DNA of 64,000 nucleotides from Canna indica (lineage: Eukaryota; Streptophyta; Magnoliopsida; Zingiberales; Cannaceae). Positions 21,913 to 34,110 of the stretch are shown piece by piece; position 1 is the stretch's first letter, and the number at the start of each line of letters is the position of its first letter. Under the pieces are notes generated by a model. The model was not told where the DNA came from, searched no databases, and worked only from the letters and a program-made list of their open reading frames with translations. Position numbers and translations under genes: made by a program. The stretch is taken from assembly GCA_034359265.1 (NCBI GenBank), contig CP136893.1:19786001-19850000 (forward strand). Reading direction: 5' to 3'.

Positions 21913-23751
21913 ATTCTGACCAACTATATACTAATTGGTTAAATAAACCACTGGAGAAGTTTAATTACAAAGCAGAGAAATATTCTTCGAGAGCAAATTT
22001 CCAAGAAAAATGGAATTATAACCTTCGAAACAACTAATTCTTTTTACTGTCAGCAGGCAAATAGTCCACTCTTATAGAGGTAACATGATGAAGAGCCTGA
22101 CCTTGCATCCAAAGATAAACGCATTTAATTCTTTTTTAATTTCATCATTGTTGTAAGCATGCGTTGTCTTTTTTCTCAATGAGCAATGCTTCCAACATTG
22201 TAACCATTTATCCAAGCATTGCATTTATTTATCAAATAATCAAATTGAGAATAATACCTGTAATCATATACTTATTTAATGCATCAATTGTTAGCTCTAT
22301 GAAGGGTTGAAATATTGCTTTGTTCTATCGACGTCTTACTTTTTCATACCCAATATATTGATCTTTTCTATTTGGTCACTTCATCCAATCTAAAAAGGCT
22401 TCACAGAGAACATATCACTATAGCTAATGACACTTCTTAAGAGGGCAATTTACTTAATTGAGTATCTGACAACTTGATTTATGAAGATATAAACACATCC
22501 AATAATCTTAGATTTCTCAAAGTAGGACACATCCGAATAAGGAAATTCAACTTACATGGGCCAGAGATTTGATAAGCTCACAAGCAGATTACACTAAAAA
22601 TTGATGCAATCTCAGCATCACTAGAACAGTAGTTGCTAACAGTTAAATTTGATGCAATCTCAGCTGTATTAAGTACTAGTACGCATTTAAAACAAGTGCC
22701 CCTGCATCTCATAAATATAGTTTTGGCAAGCCTCAACCAGAAAATAGTTGCCTTGCAAATAAAAGCCTCACATCAATTGATATAAATATTACAGTAGATA
22801 GGACTTGCAAACGTATGACATATTCATATGAAATGAAAATTAGTATCTTCACCAGATGGACAAGCTTTCAGCCAAAACATTTCATAACACAAAGAGATAG
22901 TACACATCCAGAATCATGAGATAGTTTGTTCAAACTCAAAATGTATGGTTTAACTGGATATTTTCATCACAGCTTTTTACTATTTTATTCTGAAAGAAAT
23001 GGAACAAAAAAACAAAAGGGGGCCTTTTTCTCATTGCAACTGCAGGCAATGTCACTCCATGAGTTTCTCCAAAGAGCACTAGATAAGCATCATGACCAAA
23101 TATCAGTTTCTCTTGTTTCCTGTACATGAGCAAAAAATATTAATACAAGGAGAAACATAGACAAATAGAAGATATAGATGATCTCTAGGAGTAAAATTCT
23201 GAAGATTAGCAGACCGGTTGGACAACAAAAGTGCAAACTGACAGTAGAAATATGTAGAGCTCCCGCTCAAGAACACAGCAAACATACCACCACAGAGAAA
23301 AAGAGCAACTAAATGATCTTTGAACGTATAGATGTTTCTTTCTAGAAAGATCTTTTATTTGAAAGAAAGAAACCTGGTGTAGAAAGGTACATGTTTGCTA
23401 ATATCTAAAACTGTTGCATCGAATGAATGAGGTTACCAAAATCACATACTTCCATGCATTCCAGACCCAGACAAAAAAAGACCTTGAGATGCTTTTTTCT
23501 GGATGGACAAATTTTGAACTGGTCAGACAAATATGTCAGGCACTATTGGGATTAACCCCTTTTTTATCTATTTCTAAATCCATAATGCAGCCAACTTTAG
23601 CCTTTGCCAAGAATTTAGAATAAAACCAATAAAGTAAATATATCAATATCTAGTATACCTTATTTAATACACTGATGCAAGAGATAAGGATTTCAATCTA
23701 ATGTTTAAAATCAGAAAAAGATCAACTGTAAGTTAAGCTAACAGCACATCA
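21913..23751. other. Intergenic region between convergent CLPX and SDH6
   Basis: It should contain the 3' untranslated regions of both genes. A TAAATAAACC stretch near 21940 could serve polyadenylation of CLPX. The short open frames at 22926-23623 have no family resemblance and I treat them as chance. Confidence 0.5.
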
Positions 23752-26700
23752 CTAACCTAAAGTTTTGTCCTCCCACCAGTATAGAAACCTGAGATTTGCA
23801 GCCTGCTTATCAATCTTGTAGAGTTGCTTCACATGTTCAGCAACTTCCGTCCCAAAGACACCACCACAGAGGGCTCCAAACCCAGTAGCCAGAACAAAGC
23901 CTACAGTTATTAACTATATCAGAGAATGAAATGAATGAAATGATGTTTCCTACAATCTAATATATAATAACGTGTTTTAAGGCATCAGAAGTAATTGTTT
24001 CAAGGCAAGTAAAAAATTTAGAGCTCCTTTTTTTCTGCTTTTCTCCATCTTTCCTTGGAAAAAGAGCTTTTAATGCATAAGTTAAATTTTCTCTTGAAAT
24101 TCTAAACTACTCAGAAGAAGACTGAAATACAGCCTGGTCAGATAACTGGATTTACAAATTCAGTATTAAATTGTATTTAATAGGAATTATTCTACAATTA
24201 AATTATCTAATAATTTTGAAAGAAAAAAATATCTAACACATTACCATGTGGACTCTTTGAGTATTTCAAGGAAACTCCACCCAAATGTGCAGCACCAAGT
24301 AGAGCTCCACCAATTGCATACATCCTAGACTCCCTTATAGCTTTTAACTGACAAAGGAGAAGAACAGTCCATTCTCACAAACTGTTTGGTTTAGAGTTTA
24401 AACTATAACTTATTTGTACTTTACGTGGAACGATACAAGTTGTCAAATTTTCTTAGCAAAACATTGCATGAATCATCAAGAAAAGATTGAAGGCAAATGT
24501 TACCAAAAAACTGGTTCAACATCAAAGCTTATACAAAAAGAGGCTGGTGTTTTCAAACAATTAGGAAGAAAGCAGATGAAGTATTGATTGCTAAAGGGCA
24601 ATGTAATGACACAGTATAAGTATAAGAATAGTTTGGCATAATTAATATACTAACTGCTACCTAAATATCCAGTGAAGCAAGAAATGGGAAAAAACCAAAA
24701 AAGAAACTAGCAGACAGAAAAACCTCATTTCAAAAGTATCCAATATAATAGAGATAAAAATACACGTAGAAGACTTCAGCTGACATTACAACCAATGATG
24801 TATTCAATATAGGATCAATAACAAAACTGCAATCATCAAGGGAAGCTAATAGTTACATACACAACCGCAAGCCATAAAGTTTTAACTATTAGTAGTCCAC
24901 TTTTTTAAGTCAATACAAATCATAAGCAAAATCTTTTTCTATTTTTTATATATTTTTCATTATTATGGTAAAGTAAATTACATCTGCAGTTGAATTTCCC
25001 ATCACAAAACCAAATTGGCTCTTAAAAATATTTGTCTCACCTCTTATCCTAAACACTCTTTCACAAAACCCACAGCATGACTCATTAACCTAAATTCTCT
25101 ATAATTGGAAATATTATATATATATATATATATATCTTAATCTTATAAATTTGTACTAAAAGGCTCTTCATCCATTCATCTTGCATCTTTTTATATTTCA
25201 ATTTTTTTATAAAAAAGTGAGTTAACCAAATTATTATGTGATCTCTTAAGATCTTTCAAACTTTATGAGGGAGGGGTAAGGTGGCATGTTGGAGGCAAAT
25301 TAAACTACTCTAGCACATTCCAAACCTCTTGTTTCTCCATCGTACTCTTGAAAGCCACATATCAGTCTTATATTATTATCTTTAAAGTTCTACCATCTAA
25401 TTCTAGTAAAATCATTAATTAATATTTTCTTCTTCATTTCCCAAACCTATATCTAAGCCCATTAGTCATGTTGATTAATTAGGCATTCCCCAAGTATATC
25501 TTTATAATTTTTACATATAGTTTTATGTATATGCTTAGTAAGAATAGATGTCTGAATGTCTAAGAATTTCCACTTTGATATCTAGTTAAATGTTCATCTC
25601 TCGTCTTGAATTGGGTGTTAACAATTATAAGATCATATGATGTAGTAAAAACTAAAATCATATTAAAATATCTATTTTGTCTTATCATACCAAAACCCCC
25701 ATGTAAATCTTTAAATTCTAAATAACTTCACAGCTCCTTTATACATGATCATTGAAATCTCTAGCAATAATAGGTTTTTCAATCTAAGGCATTTTTCAAT
25801 ATTTTCATCTAATTCTTTCAAAAAAAAAATCCCCTTTGATTTGATCATTCAATCCTGTTTGGGACATTGTATAAGCATCTTGTATAGTATTATGATAATA
25901 CTATACAACATTTGGGAAGTTTTCAAATGGGGTATTAACTAAATGCGTATGTCTTATCCTAACAAGCATGTTTTGGACACTGTATAAAGCATACGAAACA
26001 TGCCCATACTGCATTCAATATGTCTTATCCTAACAACAATTCTAACACTATAGTTACATCATTGACCATCTTCACCTCTACAACATTATCCTTGAGATAA
26101 TTTTCTATGACTATGCATACTCTGTTCCTATTACTAGCTCTTCCATTATATCAAAGTTTAAATTCGGCATTTTCTATCTTTCTAGGCTTCTCTGGCACCC
26201 ACTTAGTTTAAATTTAGTATTGTTCAAAGCTTATATCCAGCAAAAGAGTTAGGTGAATGAGTCAAACCTAATCGAGAAAGAAAAAACATCCAACGTTTTT
26301 CATTTTCAAACACTACTAATGAATAATGATTGGCAAAAAGGAGAGGTAGGCGCACAACCGAAATCGTCAAACTCCAGCAAAGTATTGTATAACAAAAAGA
26401 AAAAAAAAAGTTATGTAACTTAATCGAGGAAAAAGGTTGAAGCTTTTCATATTTCCGAACCCAAATTATCGCTGGGGTTAAAAGGAAATACGTAAAAACT
26501 TTCAAAAAAAACAATGAGAAAACCAGATCGACCGAGAACCTATGAAGTATGAATCGCAAAAGAGAGAAAAAATTCGAATCGAAGCCAAAAATCAATCCAA
26601 GCAACGAAAACGTGGCAGATCGATATCGGGGTAAGAAGGGGATCGGGTGGCACCTGGGGACCGAATTAAAACAAAGATCGCTGGACCTACGAAGAGGGGC

Positions 26701-26923
26701 AAGGAAGCTTAGGAGATAAAGATGGGACCTGGGGGCCGTAGACGGGGTCGGAGGCGATAAACTCCTCCACATCGGCGTCGGTCCACTTGGGGAGCGGTTC
26801 CTTGCGCCCCAAGGTCTTCTTGTAATAGTCCAAGAAGGAGAAGTTGCTCTTCCAGTGCTCCTTCACCTCCTCGAAGTGCCTCCCAATGAACCCCAACGGC
26901 GATGAATCCGATCCCTCCGCCAT
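23752..26923 (-). CDS. SDH6: Succinate dehydrogenase subunit 6, mitochondrial (3 exons)
   Basis: Plant-specific accessory subunit of mitochondrial complex II, which oxidises succinate and passes electrons to ubiquinone. Exons on the minus strand are 26923-26729, 24347-24245 and 23900-23752, with GT-AG introns and an intact frame of 148 aa. The first ATG (26923) is preceded by an in-frame GTG, which I do not use. Exon 1 ends in the conserved EPLPKWTDADVEEFIASDPVYGPQ type segment (residues 42-65). Exon 2 starts with LKAIRESRMYA, followed by a Gly/Ala-rich hydrophobic segment and KYSKSPHG. Exon 3 has a second hydrophobic segment (FVLATGFGALCGGVFGTEVA) and ends QAANLRFLYWWEDKTLG. Order, length and motifs agree with the SDH6 family as I remember it. 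Exon 1 is GC-rich, exons 2 and 3 are not. Confidence 0.88.
24348..26728 (-). other. SDH6 intron 1, long and AT-rich
   Basis: The 2.4 kb intron starts GTCCCAT and ends TTTGTCAG on the minus strand. It includes a (TA)n run near 25116-25134. No coding pattern or clear transposon end was found; parts of 25000-26100 may be old repeat sequence. Confidence 0.6.
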
Positions 26924-27579
26924 CACCGTGGTCTCCGTCTCCCTCTCCCCTATCGAACTCTATGGGCTGGTTTAGAGAACGAGCACAAAAGTGAAGCCGC
27001 CACCCAACAATGCATAAGGTTAATGATCTCGGTTAATTTATAACGCTGCGGCGGAATATCATGATACATTGATAATAACTTCTGTTCCAATATTATAACG
27101 GACGCTACATCAAAAACGATATGATTGCTCGCTGTAGAACGGCCGGGTGATCGACGGGTAAGTAACAGAAACCGAGAGGGTGTTACAAATAGGTCGAGAT
27201 GGATGGCAATTGAGAATAACGCCTGTTCCAGATTACCCGATGCGAAGTGTTACTAGTCATACCTGCTTTATTATTGGATTGAAAAGATTGGGCCCAGTAG
27301 GACCAGGAGTCACACTTGAAGTCTTCAACCCTCAGTTCAACAAATTGTTTGTAGAACAAAATTATAATTTTAGTTAAATAGATGCAATTTAAACAAAGTG
27401 AAAATATATTTTGGGAATGGTTCATACAAGGATTCTAAGGAAAATTAATTTCATTTAAATATCGTGAGATGAAAAAAAAGAAATTCCATACAAACGAGGT
27501 TTCAATTAATTATCTCATTCTTATTAGAAGATGAAAAGAAATTGAAGGGCAAAATGGCAAGCTTCTCAGTTCCTACTGA
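26924..27579. other. SDH6 promoter region and spacer
   Basis: Divides the SDH6 start from the 3' end of the DUF579 gene. Apart from the TATA-like site at 27035-27042 nothing specific is seen; open frames at 27180-27425 have no family resemblance. Confidence 0.5.
27035..27042 (-). promoter_or_regulatory. Candidate TATA box of SDH6
   Basis: The minus strand reads TATAAATT 112 bp before the SDH6 ATG, which would give a leader of about 80 nt. A plausible match only. Confidence 0.45.
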
Positions 27580-28401
27580 TTAGGAAGGGCAAATTGGGGC
27601 ATCAACATTAGCCCTGTGGCTGGGAATGGTGAAGTGCCTCAAGCGCCCCTCCTCGTGCTTCTTGTAACCTTCACAGAGGAATTCCCTCGAAAACCTGTCC
27701 TCCACAATCCGATCCACATCATGCACGAACACGTCCGTCTCCCCCTCCTTCCTCCACCTCGCCACCATCCCTGCCGTGTATATCGCCGCCATCCTCCCAG
27801 GCGCCGCGCCGTTGAACCCCGTCGGCGCGTCCACCATGATCACATCCCATTCCACCTCGTAGAACACGCGCGGCAGCTCCCTCAGCGCCAGCCGGCACTC
27901 CGAATCCCTCACGTCGACGAGGGCGGTGCACGGCGGCCGCCTGCCCAGCTCCAGCAGCTGCTCCGCCTCGCTCACCCTCGTATCGTACTTGACGTGGTAC
28001 GTCTCCGCCGCGGCGGCAGGCAGCCGCTGCCTCACCGTCTCGATCCACTTCTCGTCCTCCTCGAGAAAGACGGTGCGGCCGCCGTGGTTGAGCGCACTCC
28101 ACATAAGGCTGTCGTAGCCGAGGCCGAAGACCAGGAAGTTGCAGGGGGACTTCCTCTGCAGAACTTGCGAGGCGATGGATATCTCGCCGATGGTTTGCTG
28201 GGGGGTGGTGTTTAAGGTGGCGTAGTAGATGACAGCATTTTCCAGGGAAGGAGGGATCTTTGTGCAAGACGGTGACGAATTAATGTCCTCCGACGGAGAT
28301 GAGAAGGATGAAGATTTTGACAAGAAACAGAAGAGGAAGATGAGGAAGATGAGGAGGAGAAGGAACTTCAGATTGAAGGTTTTTTGGGTCTTGGACTTCA
28401 T
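27580..28401 (-). CDS. DUF579 protein, glucuronoxylan 4-O-methyltransferase-like
   Basis: Single-exon gene of 273 aa. Residues 11-29 form a membrane anchor (FLLLLIFLIFLFCFLS), giving a type II Golgi protein; a low-complexity Ser stem follows. The DUF579 domain then covers most of the rest. Key segments are NFLVFGLGYDSLMWSALNHGG (residues 88-108; FGLG is the SAM-binding glycine motif), the acidic FLEEDEKWI (113-120), VDVRDSECRLALRELP (162-177), VIMVDAPTGF (187-196) and HDVDR (227-231). The family includes the GXM enzymes, which methylate the glucuronic acid side groups of xylan in secondary walls, and the IRX15 proteins, needed for xylan synthesis. The short length and the FGLGYDS / DAPTG context fit GXM somewhat better, but I cannot separate the two firmly. 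Coding sequence is GC-rich and intact. Confidence 0.88.
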   Translation of the reverse strand: MKSKTQKTFNLKFLLLLIFLIFLFCFLSKSSSFSSPSEDINSSPSCTKIPPSLENAVIYYATLNTTPQQTIGEISIASQVLQRKSPCNFLVFGLGYDSLMWSALNHGGRTVFLEEDEKWIETVRQRLPAAAAETYHVKYDTRVSEAEQLLELGRRPPCTALVDVRDSECRLALRELPRVFYEVEWDVIMVDAPTGFNGAAPGRMAAIYTAGMVARWRKEGETDVFVHDVDRIVEDRFSREFLCEGYKKHEEGRLRHFTIPSHRANVDAPICPS

Positions 28402-28843
28402 GGATATTATCGTAACCAGTATCTGGAGAAGAGAAGAAATCTAGGCCTGCGAGATGTTGGACATGATGACAGTCTTGTTGGGTTTAAATTGTGTTGCTTG
28501 CAGGAAGAAACAGTTCCTAATCTCATGGAGATTGATAGCTGGTGAAAAAATTATGCTTGCAAAAGATGACAGGCGAGCAAGTGTGTGCTTTTAGTGGAGA
28601 GTTAGTGGCGAAGCCAAGACCCGTTCATTAGGGGTGCAACATTTTTAATGTATTGTGTTGTTTATGATTCAACTAATGATTGAATACCTTTAGAAAGGAC
28701 ATTAAAGCAAACTTTCGAGCTGGTCCAAGTTCAAAAATATTGAGAATTACATGTGTCAATATGAAATGAGTTGACAAAGAATGATTCTTCCTTTCTCTAA
28801 CTTTTGTTACGAGGGTAGTGATCGTGCATGCAGGACAGGAAAA
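28402..28843. other. Upstream region of the DUF579 gene
   Basis: About 440 bp without a coding pattern, probably the promoter of the minus-strand DUF579 gene. No clear TATA box was recognised. Confidence 0.4.
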
Positions 28844-29066
28844 AAACTTATATGGGCAGCCTGCCCATATAAGTTTCTATGGACTGAATGGATATAGACT
28901 TTAAGCGATCGAACATGGATAGAAAAGGAATGGATATGTTCATATCCATTCTCTATTCATATTCAGTCGCTGAACATATCAATTCTCTTTCTATCTATAT
29001 TCAGTCGTTTAAAGTCTATATCCACTCGTTCATAAGTTTTCTATGAGCAGACTGCCCATAGAAGTT
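28844..29066. mobile_element. Foldback/MITE element with a perfect 33-nt palindrome at its left end
   Basis: The left half (to about 28930) and the right half (from about 28985) are inverted repeats, sharing GGATATAGACTTTAA and TATGGGCAG blocks. The left end also contains its own hairpin: 16-bp arms 28844-28859 and 28861-28876 (AAACTTATATGGGCAG) around a single C. The right end has the corresponding but decayed hairpin (about 29031-29066). Non-coding, family unknown. Confidence 0.65.
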
Positions 29067-29770
29067 GTACTCGCATGACAGCGTGAGGAAGTAACTGAGT
29101 AACCTGTAAGTTGTGAGCAAGTCATGTTAGGAGAGACAGAACATACACAAATGAGTTCCCCCCCTAGCTCCCATTTAGCTCAATTTCTAGAGGATGTTTT
29201 ATCACTTTGCAAAGAATGCTAGTGTTGATCTTTGTATATATCAACCATAAGTCAACATGACTAATGGAGACTGAAAACCTATGAGTGATGCAGATTTTTA
29301 TTACATACAACATTATGAACTTATGTCGATTTTGTTTTTATATATCACCAACTCCACTAAGAAACCTGGCGTGTTCCTTTTGGAAATAGAACCATTGGTG
29401 TTGTGGTAAATGCAAAGTGGTTGGAACTTGGAAGTGGTTGAGAGCTTTTGGCTTTTATATAACTATATGACAAGATGCAGAGCATCTTCCTTGGTTAATC
29501 AATTTATTGACGTGCCTAAAAGGTCAACACAATTATTATTATTAGAAAAAACACAATTATTACTTTATTGTGACTACACAAAATCAAATCTAGTATTGTT
29601 AGTTAGGGAAAAGATGACAAGGATAATTGAAATAGGAGAGAATACCATCACAGACTGGAGCAGTTTTTCGCTTGATCAGCCTAGAAGATCTAGTACCATC
29701 ACAGAATTCTCCAAGGTGCCTGCCAAACGTCTTTCACAACATTTGAATAACATGATGGGTCTCAGCTAGG
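29067..29770. other. Intergenic stretch, no supported gene
   Basis: An open frame of 119 codons at 29410-29769 (+) has no recognisable motif and lies next to the LINE remnant. I do not call it a gene. Confidence 0.4.
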
Positions 29771-31160
29771 GTGCTTTCAGATCGGGCAGAGCTCACTGGA
29801 CTCTTTCATGACGGTTTTTAAAATAGTGTGGGCTTTCAACCGACAAATGAAGAAGGCGTAATCATTGAAGTTGATTTTGAAAAAAAAAAATCAGTTCAGT
29901 CAATTGGGACTTCATCATCCACATGCTTACGGCCCGCGGCTTCCAGACAGGTGGCTGGGGTGGATCAGACATCTTATGAGTAGCACTGAGTCTGATTTAA
30001 TTGGTCATCAGTGGGGAAGCATCTGCTCCTTTTTCACATAGAACGTCCGGGTATTCTTGAACTTCAGGCCCATAACCAAGCAGGCTTGGCTCCTGGATGT
30101 GGATGTGGAAGCTGATTGACAAGAAAAATCTACCTTGGATTCCGGTAGTGAATGCAACAATTGGTGAAGGGCGAAGCTGGTCGGAAACTTGGAGCTCTCT
30201 GAAACTATCACCGGTGTGGAGAAGCATTGCTTTGCTAAAGCTAATTAATTTTCACCTCTAGTGTCCGATACCAGATCGGTGATGGGACGAGCATCAGGCT
30301 TTGGAAAGACCCCTAGCTGGGAGGGAACGATTGGCTGAGAGATTCCACAACATATTCCACCTTGCCACAGATCCAAATATCTCCATCTCAGCAGCTAGAG
30401 TTCGGGATCAGCAGGGTTCTATCATAGGGTGGAACATTGATTTATCGTCCTTTATTCCTATCAGCTTCTTACAAAATCTACCCCATCCAACACAGCACGA
30501 GTGATGACATCAACTTCTGGAAGTGGAACAACTAACAAGGACGGTACCTTCTCAACTAAGTCCCTCTACCGGTTACTAGTGTTTCGGGGCATCTGAGACA
30601 GATATCACTCCTTCTGGCAACGAAACCTACCTCTCAAGGTGTCTATCTTTGGATGGATTCAAATTCGAAAGAGACTTTCAACTAAAGATAGACCGGCTAG
30701 AATGGGGATCTTGGTGGACACGACGTGTACCCTCTTCGAGACGCAACCCGAATCGCATGATCACATCTTTGATAGCTGCAATTTCTCTTGTGCTGGGTGG
30801 TCCTATTTCTTATCCATCTCGCGTGAAAATTGGTTCCCGCTGAGGTGGAGGCCGTGGGATAATTCCAGAACTCTTGTGGGAGACAAATATTATCTAAAGT
30901 TTCTACTTCTATTAATTTTGTGCTGGTTCGTGTGGCTTGAGAGGAACAACGCTATCTCCAAAACGAGGCTTCGACGGAGCGTAGTTTGGCTTTGAGGGCT
31001 GTCAGCTTCTTGAACATGTTCAACTAGCTTGTTTGTGGAAGGCTAGCCTGTATATAGGGCTTCTTTATAAACTGTTTTTCTTTTCTCCCCTTGCACTTGT
31101 ATTCATATTCTGTTCAACACTCTTGAAATGAATGCAACTTTGTTTCCCTAAAAAAAGAAG
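29771..31160 (+). mobile_element. 3' end of a LINE (non-LTR retrotransposon), decayed
   Basis: Fragments in changing frames match the C-terminal part of plant LINE ORF2. Near 30280, IGDGTSIRLWKDP is followed by a stop and LGGNDWL. At 30639-30995 the zf-RVT region reads FGWIQIRKRLSTKDR, then a Cys/His cluster (TCTLFETQPESHDHIFDSC) and FVWLERNN. Frameshifts and stops interrupt it. The sequence ends shortly before a short A-rich tract (31150-31157), consistent with a poly(A) 3' end. It is 5'-truncated: no endonuclease or reverse transcriptase core is seen. Confidence 0.75.
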
Positions 31161-31299
31161 TCTCTTGATTATTGAACAAAAGAATGTTATCACAAGGTTA
31201 TAGTTCTTTTAACAGTAGATGAATCAATTAAGGAATTAGTTGTTCTCACATGCAAACCACTTCTGTAGTAGATGACTATACTGAATCCATCACATAATC

Positions 31300-31680
31300 T
31301 TATTTGGATTTCAGCTTTCAATAGCTACTACAGAGATTGTGCATCAAACATTTATATGACTCAATATATCTTGTTTTGAATTTCAACATTTAATTGCAAG
31401 TCGAGTATTGTATCTCATCTACCACAGAGCTTTTGTTCCAGATCTTTATATGGTGCAATATTGCTTGGATTTCAAGATTTAATGTCCAAGTTTGACTGTA
31501 TTTTATCATCTAGCTTGTTTGAGAGATCATGCATCGGGCAATTACATGAGTGAATCTTGTTTGGATTTCCATTTAATTGCCAAGTCTGAGTATACTGTAC
31601 CTCATCTACCACAGAGTTTCTGTTCAGATCTTTATACGGAGCAATATTGTTTGGATTACAAGATATGTATCATCTTGTGA
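31300..31680. repeat. About 187-bp tandem repeat downstream of the ERF gene
   Basis: The block TCATCTACCACAGAG with CAGATCTTTATA and GCAATATTG at about 31416-31472 recurs at 31603-31658. A more diverged copy precedes it at about 31300. This lies 3' of the minus-strand ERF gene. The rest of 31161-31851 shows nothing else. Confidence 0.65.
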
Positions 31681-31851
31681 TGCTGAACGAAGGAATCAAT
31701 CCACAGGCACAGATTATAATGTGTTCTACTTCTACCAACATTGACACCTTCCCTTCCATGAAAATTAATTAGCAGATCGACAAGACTCTTATGCAAGTTT
31801 ATTTCTCCCTTTAAAAAGTCTAGGGATTACTAATTGTAATAGCTAATCTCC

Positions 31852-32328
31852 TTATTTTCTGCCGTAGTCTTGCCATGAATCCAACATGCGCATCTCCACA
31901 GCATCAAAAGGAATGTCTCCGATGAGCTCGTTCCCCCTGTACAAACCATGCTCCCCTGCCACGTGGCGGGCCACCTCCGGCGCCAGTCGCGCCTCCGGCG
32001 GCGCACGAACGGCCAACTGAGCATCCGCGTCCATCCCGCTCTCGGACGCAACTCTCTGCACCGACGTCGGCGACAATCTGACCCACGCGAAGGCGGTAAC
32101 GCGGTCGGGGAAGTTGAGGCCGCCGCCGCCGCGGGAAGCCGCGTCGGCCCCCCGGAGGAAGAACACGGCGGTGTCGTGGGCGATGGCGGCGGCCTCCGGC
32201 GTGGAGTAGGAGCCCAGCCACAGCCGCTCGCGGGTCCCCGGGACGCGGATCTCCGACACCCACTTGCCCCACCGCCGGCGACGCACCCCCTTGTACTTCC
32301 TCTCGGTGCTCGGCTCGCCCGGGTTCAT
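31852..32328 (-). CDS. AP2/ERF transcription factor, group II DREB type (ERF017-020-like)
   Basis: Intronless gene of 158 aa. One AP2 domain occupies residues 11-64, with [20 protein letters not shown], then [20 protein letters not shown] and LNFP. The VPGTR-RLWLG version of the domain and the following [20 protein letters not shown] segment are typical of the small group II (ERF017-020) factors, nuclear regulators that bind GCC/DRE-like elements. I start at the ATG at 32328 ([14 protein letters not shown]). An in-frame ATG at 32409 would add 27 residues, but it is part of the TATAAATG promoter motif and cannot be in the mRNA if that box is used. The coding sequence is very GC-rich, which creates several long open frames on both strands. 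Confidence 0.88.
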   Translation of the reverse strand: MNPGEPSTERKYKGVRRRRWGKWVSEIRVPGTRERLWLGSYSTPEAAAIAHDTAVFFLRGADAASRGGGGLNFPDRVTAFAWVRLSPTSVQRVASESGMDADAQLAVRAPPEARLAPEVARHVAGEHGLYRGNELIGDIPFDAVEMRMLDSWQDYGRK

Positions 32329-32407
32329 CTCTGGTCTCCGGGCAAGCGACGGTGCTTGAGACTGAGGATGGACCACCGAGGGAGGGAGGTTTGAATTGGG
32401 AGTGTGC

Positions 32408-32414
32408 ATTTATA
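32408..32414 (-). promoter_or_regulatory. TATA box of the ERF gene
   Basis: The minus strand reads TATAAAT 80 bp before the preferred ATG. Transcription would start near 32380, leaving a leader of about 50 nt. The last two bases overlap an upstream in-frame ATG. Confidence 0.65.
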
Positions 32415-33338
32415 CTCGATAAGGAGCTGACGGAGGTCAACCACGTTGAAGGTTGATTTTTTCTGGGAGCGTGGGGGTTTGACCGCAGGTTTAAGAAACA
32501 TACAAATGCGTATGTGTTTGGCGATTCGACGCGGAGTCAAAAAATTCAAGGTCAAAGGGGTAGTGAGAGGAAGAGATAGATACGGAATCATTGTCTGCGT
32601 ATTGATTGGGTAAAGGAGCATTTTGGAATTCGGATGGCAATTGAGGTGACATCTAACAAGATTTACATTAAATGTGTGTTACGACTGTAATAAACGTGTT
32701 GTCATCAATCTTCCAGGACAAGTTGTTAAGTTAAAATACTGGTTGCTAGGCCTAAATCCACCACAGAATCCATCAGGCCTGGACGCGTCAAAGTTGACCA
32801 AAGAGCATCCTTAGCCATCACGTGCAGAGTTGACCAAGAGTGGTGTTATGGGCCCCAATCGAATCTACTAGAGCACTAAAGTCGTTGTTCCAAGCATCAA
32901 CGATGCAGGGCGAAGACTGAGACACACAATATTCCAAGGGCAGTAAGGAAGTAAGGAACTTACTTAATATGAAGGACATGCATAAGATCATGAAACAGAT
33001 GGAGATGAAATAAATACAAATAGGAAGAATAAGGATAGAGAAATGAAACAGACGGAGATGAAACATTCTTGTCTGATTTGACAGTAGTAGTTTTGCTTTT
33101 TATAATATTATTAATTGATGAGAAATTTAGAATTGAGCACGATAAGAATAAATCAGAATTTTTGACAATAACAAATTAAAAATGGTCGTATCAATCTGTG
33201 AGTGGCCAGAACCAGATGTTTCCGATCCACCCATAGAAAACGAAATAAAGATATTTTCAAGAATTCAATTATCTTTAGTGAAAATATTCAAATTCTAGAT
33301 ATCATGGCTTAAATTCACATGTCTAGAATTCAAACACC
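32415..33338. other. Upstream region of the ERF gene, no further gene seen
   Basis: The first few hundred bases are probably ERF promoter. A 2-fold repeat of GAAACAGAnGGAGATGAAA occurs at about 32993 and 33046. No coding pattern is recognised. Confidence 0.5.
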
Positions 33339-33819
33339 CAAGGGCGTGTTTGTTTGTCCACTTTTCAATTTTTATTTTCGCGAAAATTGAAAAATGAGTC
33401 CAAAACTGTATTTGTTGAGGAAAACACGTCCCATTTTCGAGTCTTGTTTCGCGAAAACTCGTTTTGGCAAAACACCGTTTTATACTGATTCTTGAAAACG
33501 GCTTCGGCTCATTTTCACGTTTTCGCGAAAACTGGCGAAACGAGCGGTGGCATACTTATAAATATAATGTCATTTCCACTCGTTTTGCCCGTTTCGATCG
33601 AAAACCAAACAAAACACGATTCACCCGTCGGCTCAACCACTCGACCCCGCTCGTATTCGGCTACTGCTGGTGACACAAGCGACAAGTTGTCGCCACCTCC
33701 TTTTTCGATCACTCATAAGCGATTTTCGTCGCCGACTACGGTGAAAAAGAATCGGCTCATCACTCGTCGACAATCTTGTTCATCAGTTTTTTTTTGTTTT
33801 GATTTTAGGCATTTTTCCT

Positions 33820-34110
33820 AGTTAGGGTTTTGATGTTCTTGCGTTCTTCCAACTATTCTTCAGATGTTTCTCCGATCTATGTTTTCTTTCTTCGAGTTAG
33901 GGTTTTTCCGAGTTGGTTTTAATGTTATTGCGTTCTTCTGACTATTCTTGAGATGTTTCTTCGATCTATGTTTTCTTTCTCCGAGTTAGGGTTTTTCCTA
34001 GTTGGTTTTGATGTTATTGAGTTCTTCCGACTATTATTGAGATGTTTCTTCGATCTATATTTTCTTTCTTCGAGTTAGGGTTTTTTCGAGTTGGTTTTGA
34101 TGTTCTTGCA
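33820..34110. repeat. About 90-bp tandem repeat, three copies, in the Harbinger element
   Basis: The unit runs from GTTGGTTTTGATGTTATTG through GATGTTTCTTCGATCTATG to TTCGAGTTAGGGTTTTT. Copies start near 33820, 33910 and 34000, and a partial one near 34090. TAGGGTTTT motifs continue to about 34340 but are not a telomeric array. Confidence 0.8.

Noticed and set aside
22926..23623. Small open frames between CLPX and SDH6
   Set aside because: No motif, no splice context; more likely 3' untranslated or spacer sequence.
27616..28267. Long frames on the opposite strand and in other phases over the DUF579 gene
   Set aside because: Shadow frames caused by GC-rich codon use; no domain seen.
29410..29769. 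119-codon open frame near the LINE remnant
   Set aside because: No recognisable domain and repeat-rich surroundings; not enough to call a gene.
31904..32440. 178-codon alternative frame over the ERF gene
   Set aside because: Only the frame with the AP2 domain is coherent; the other is a GC-driven shadow.
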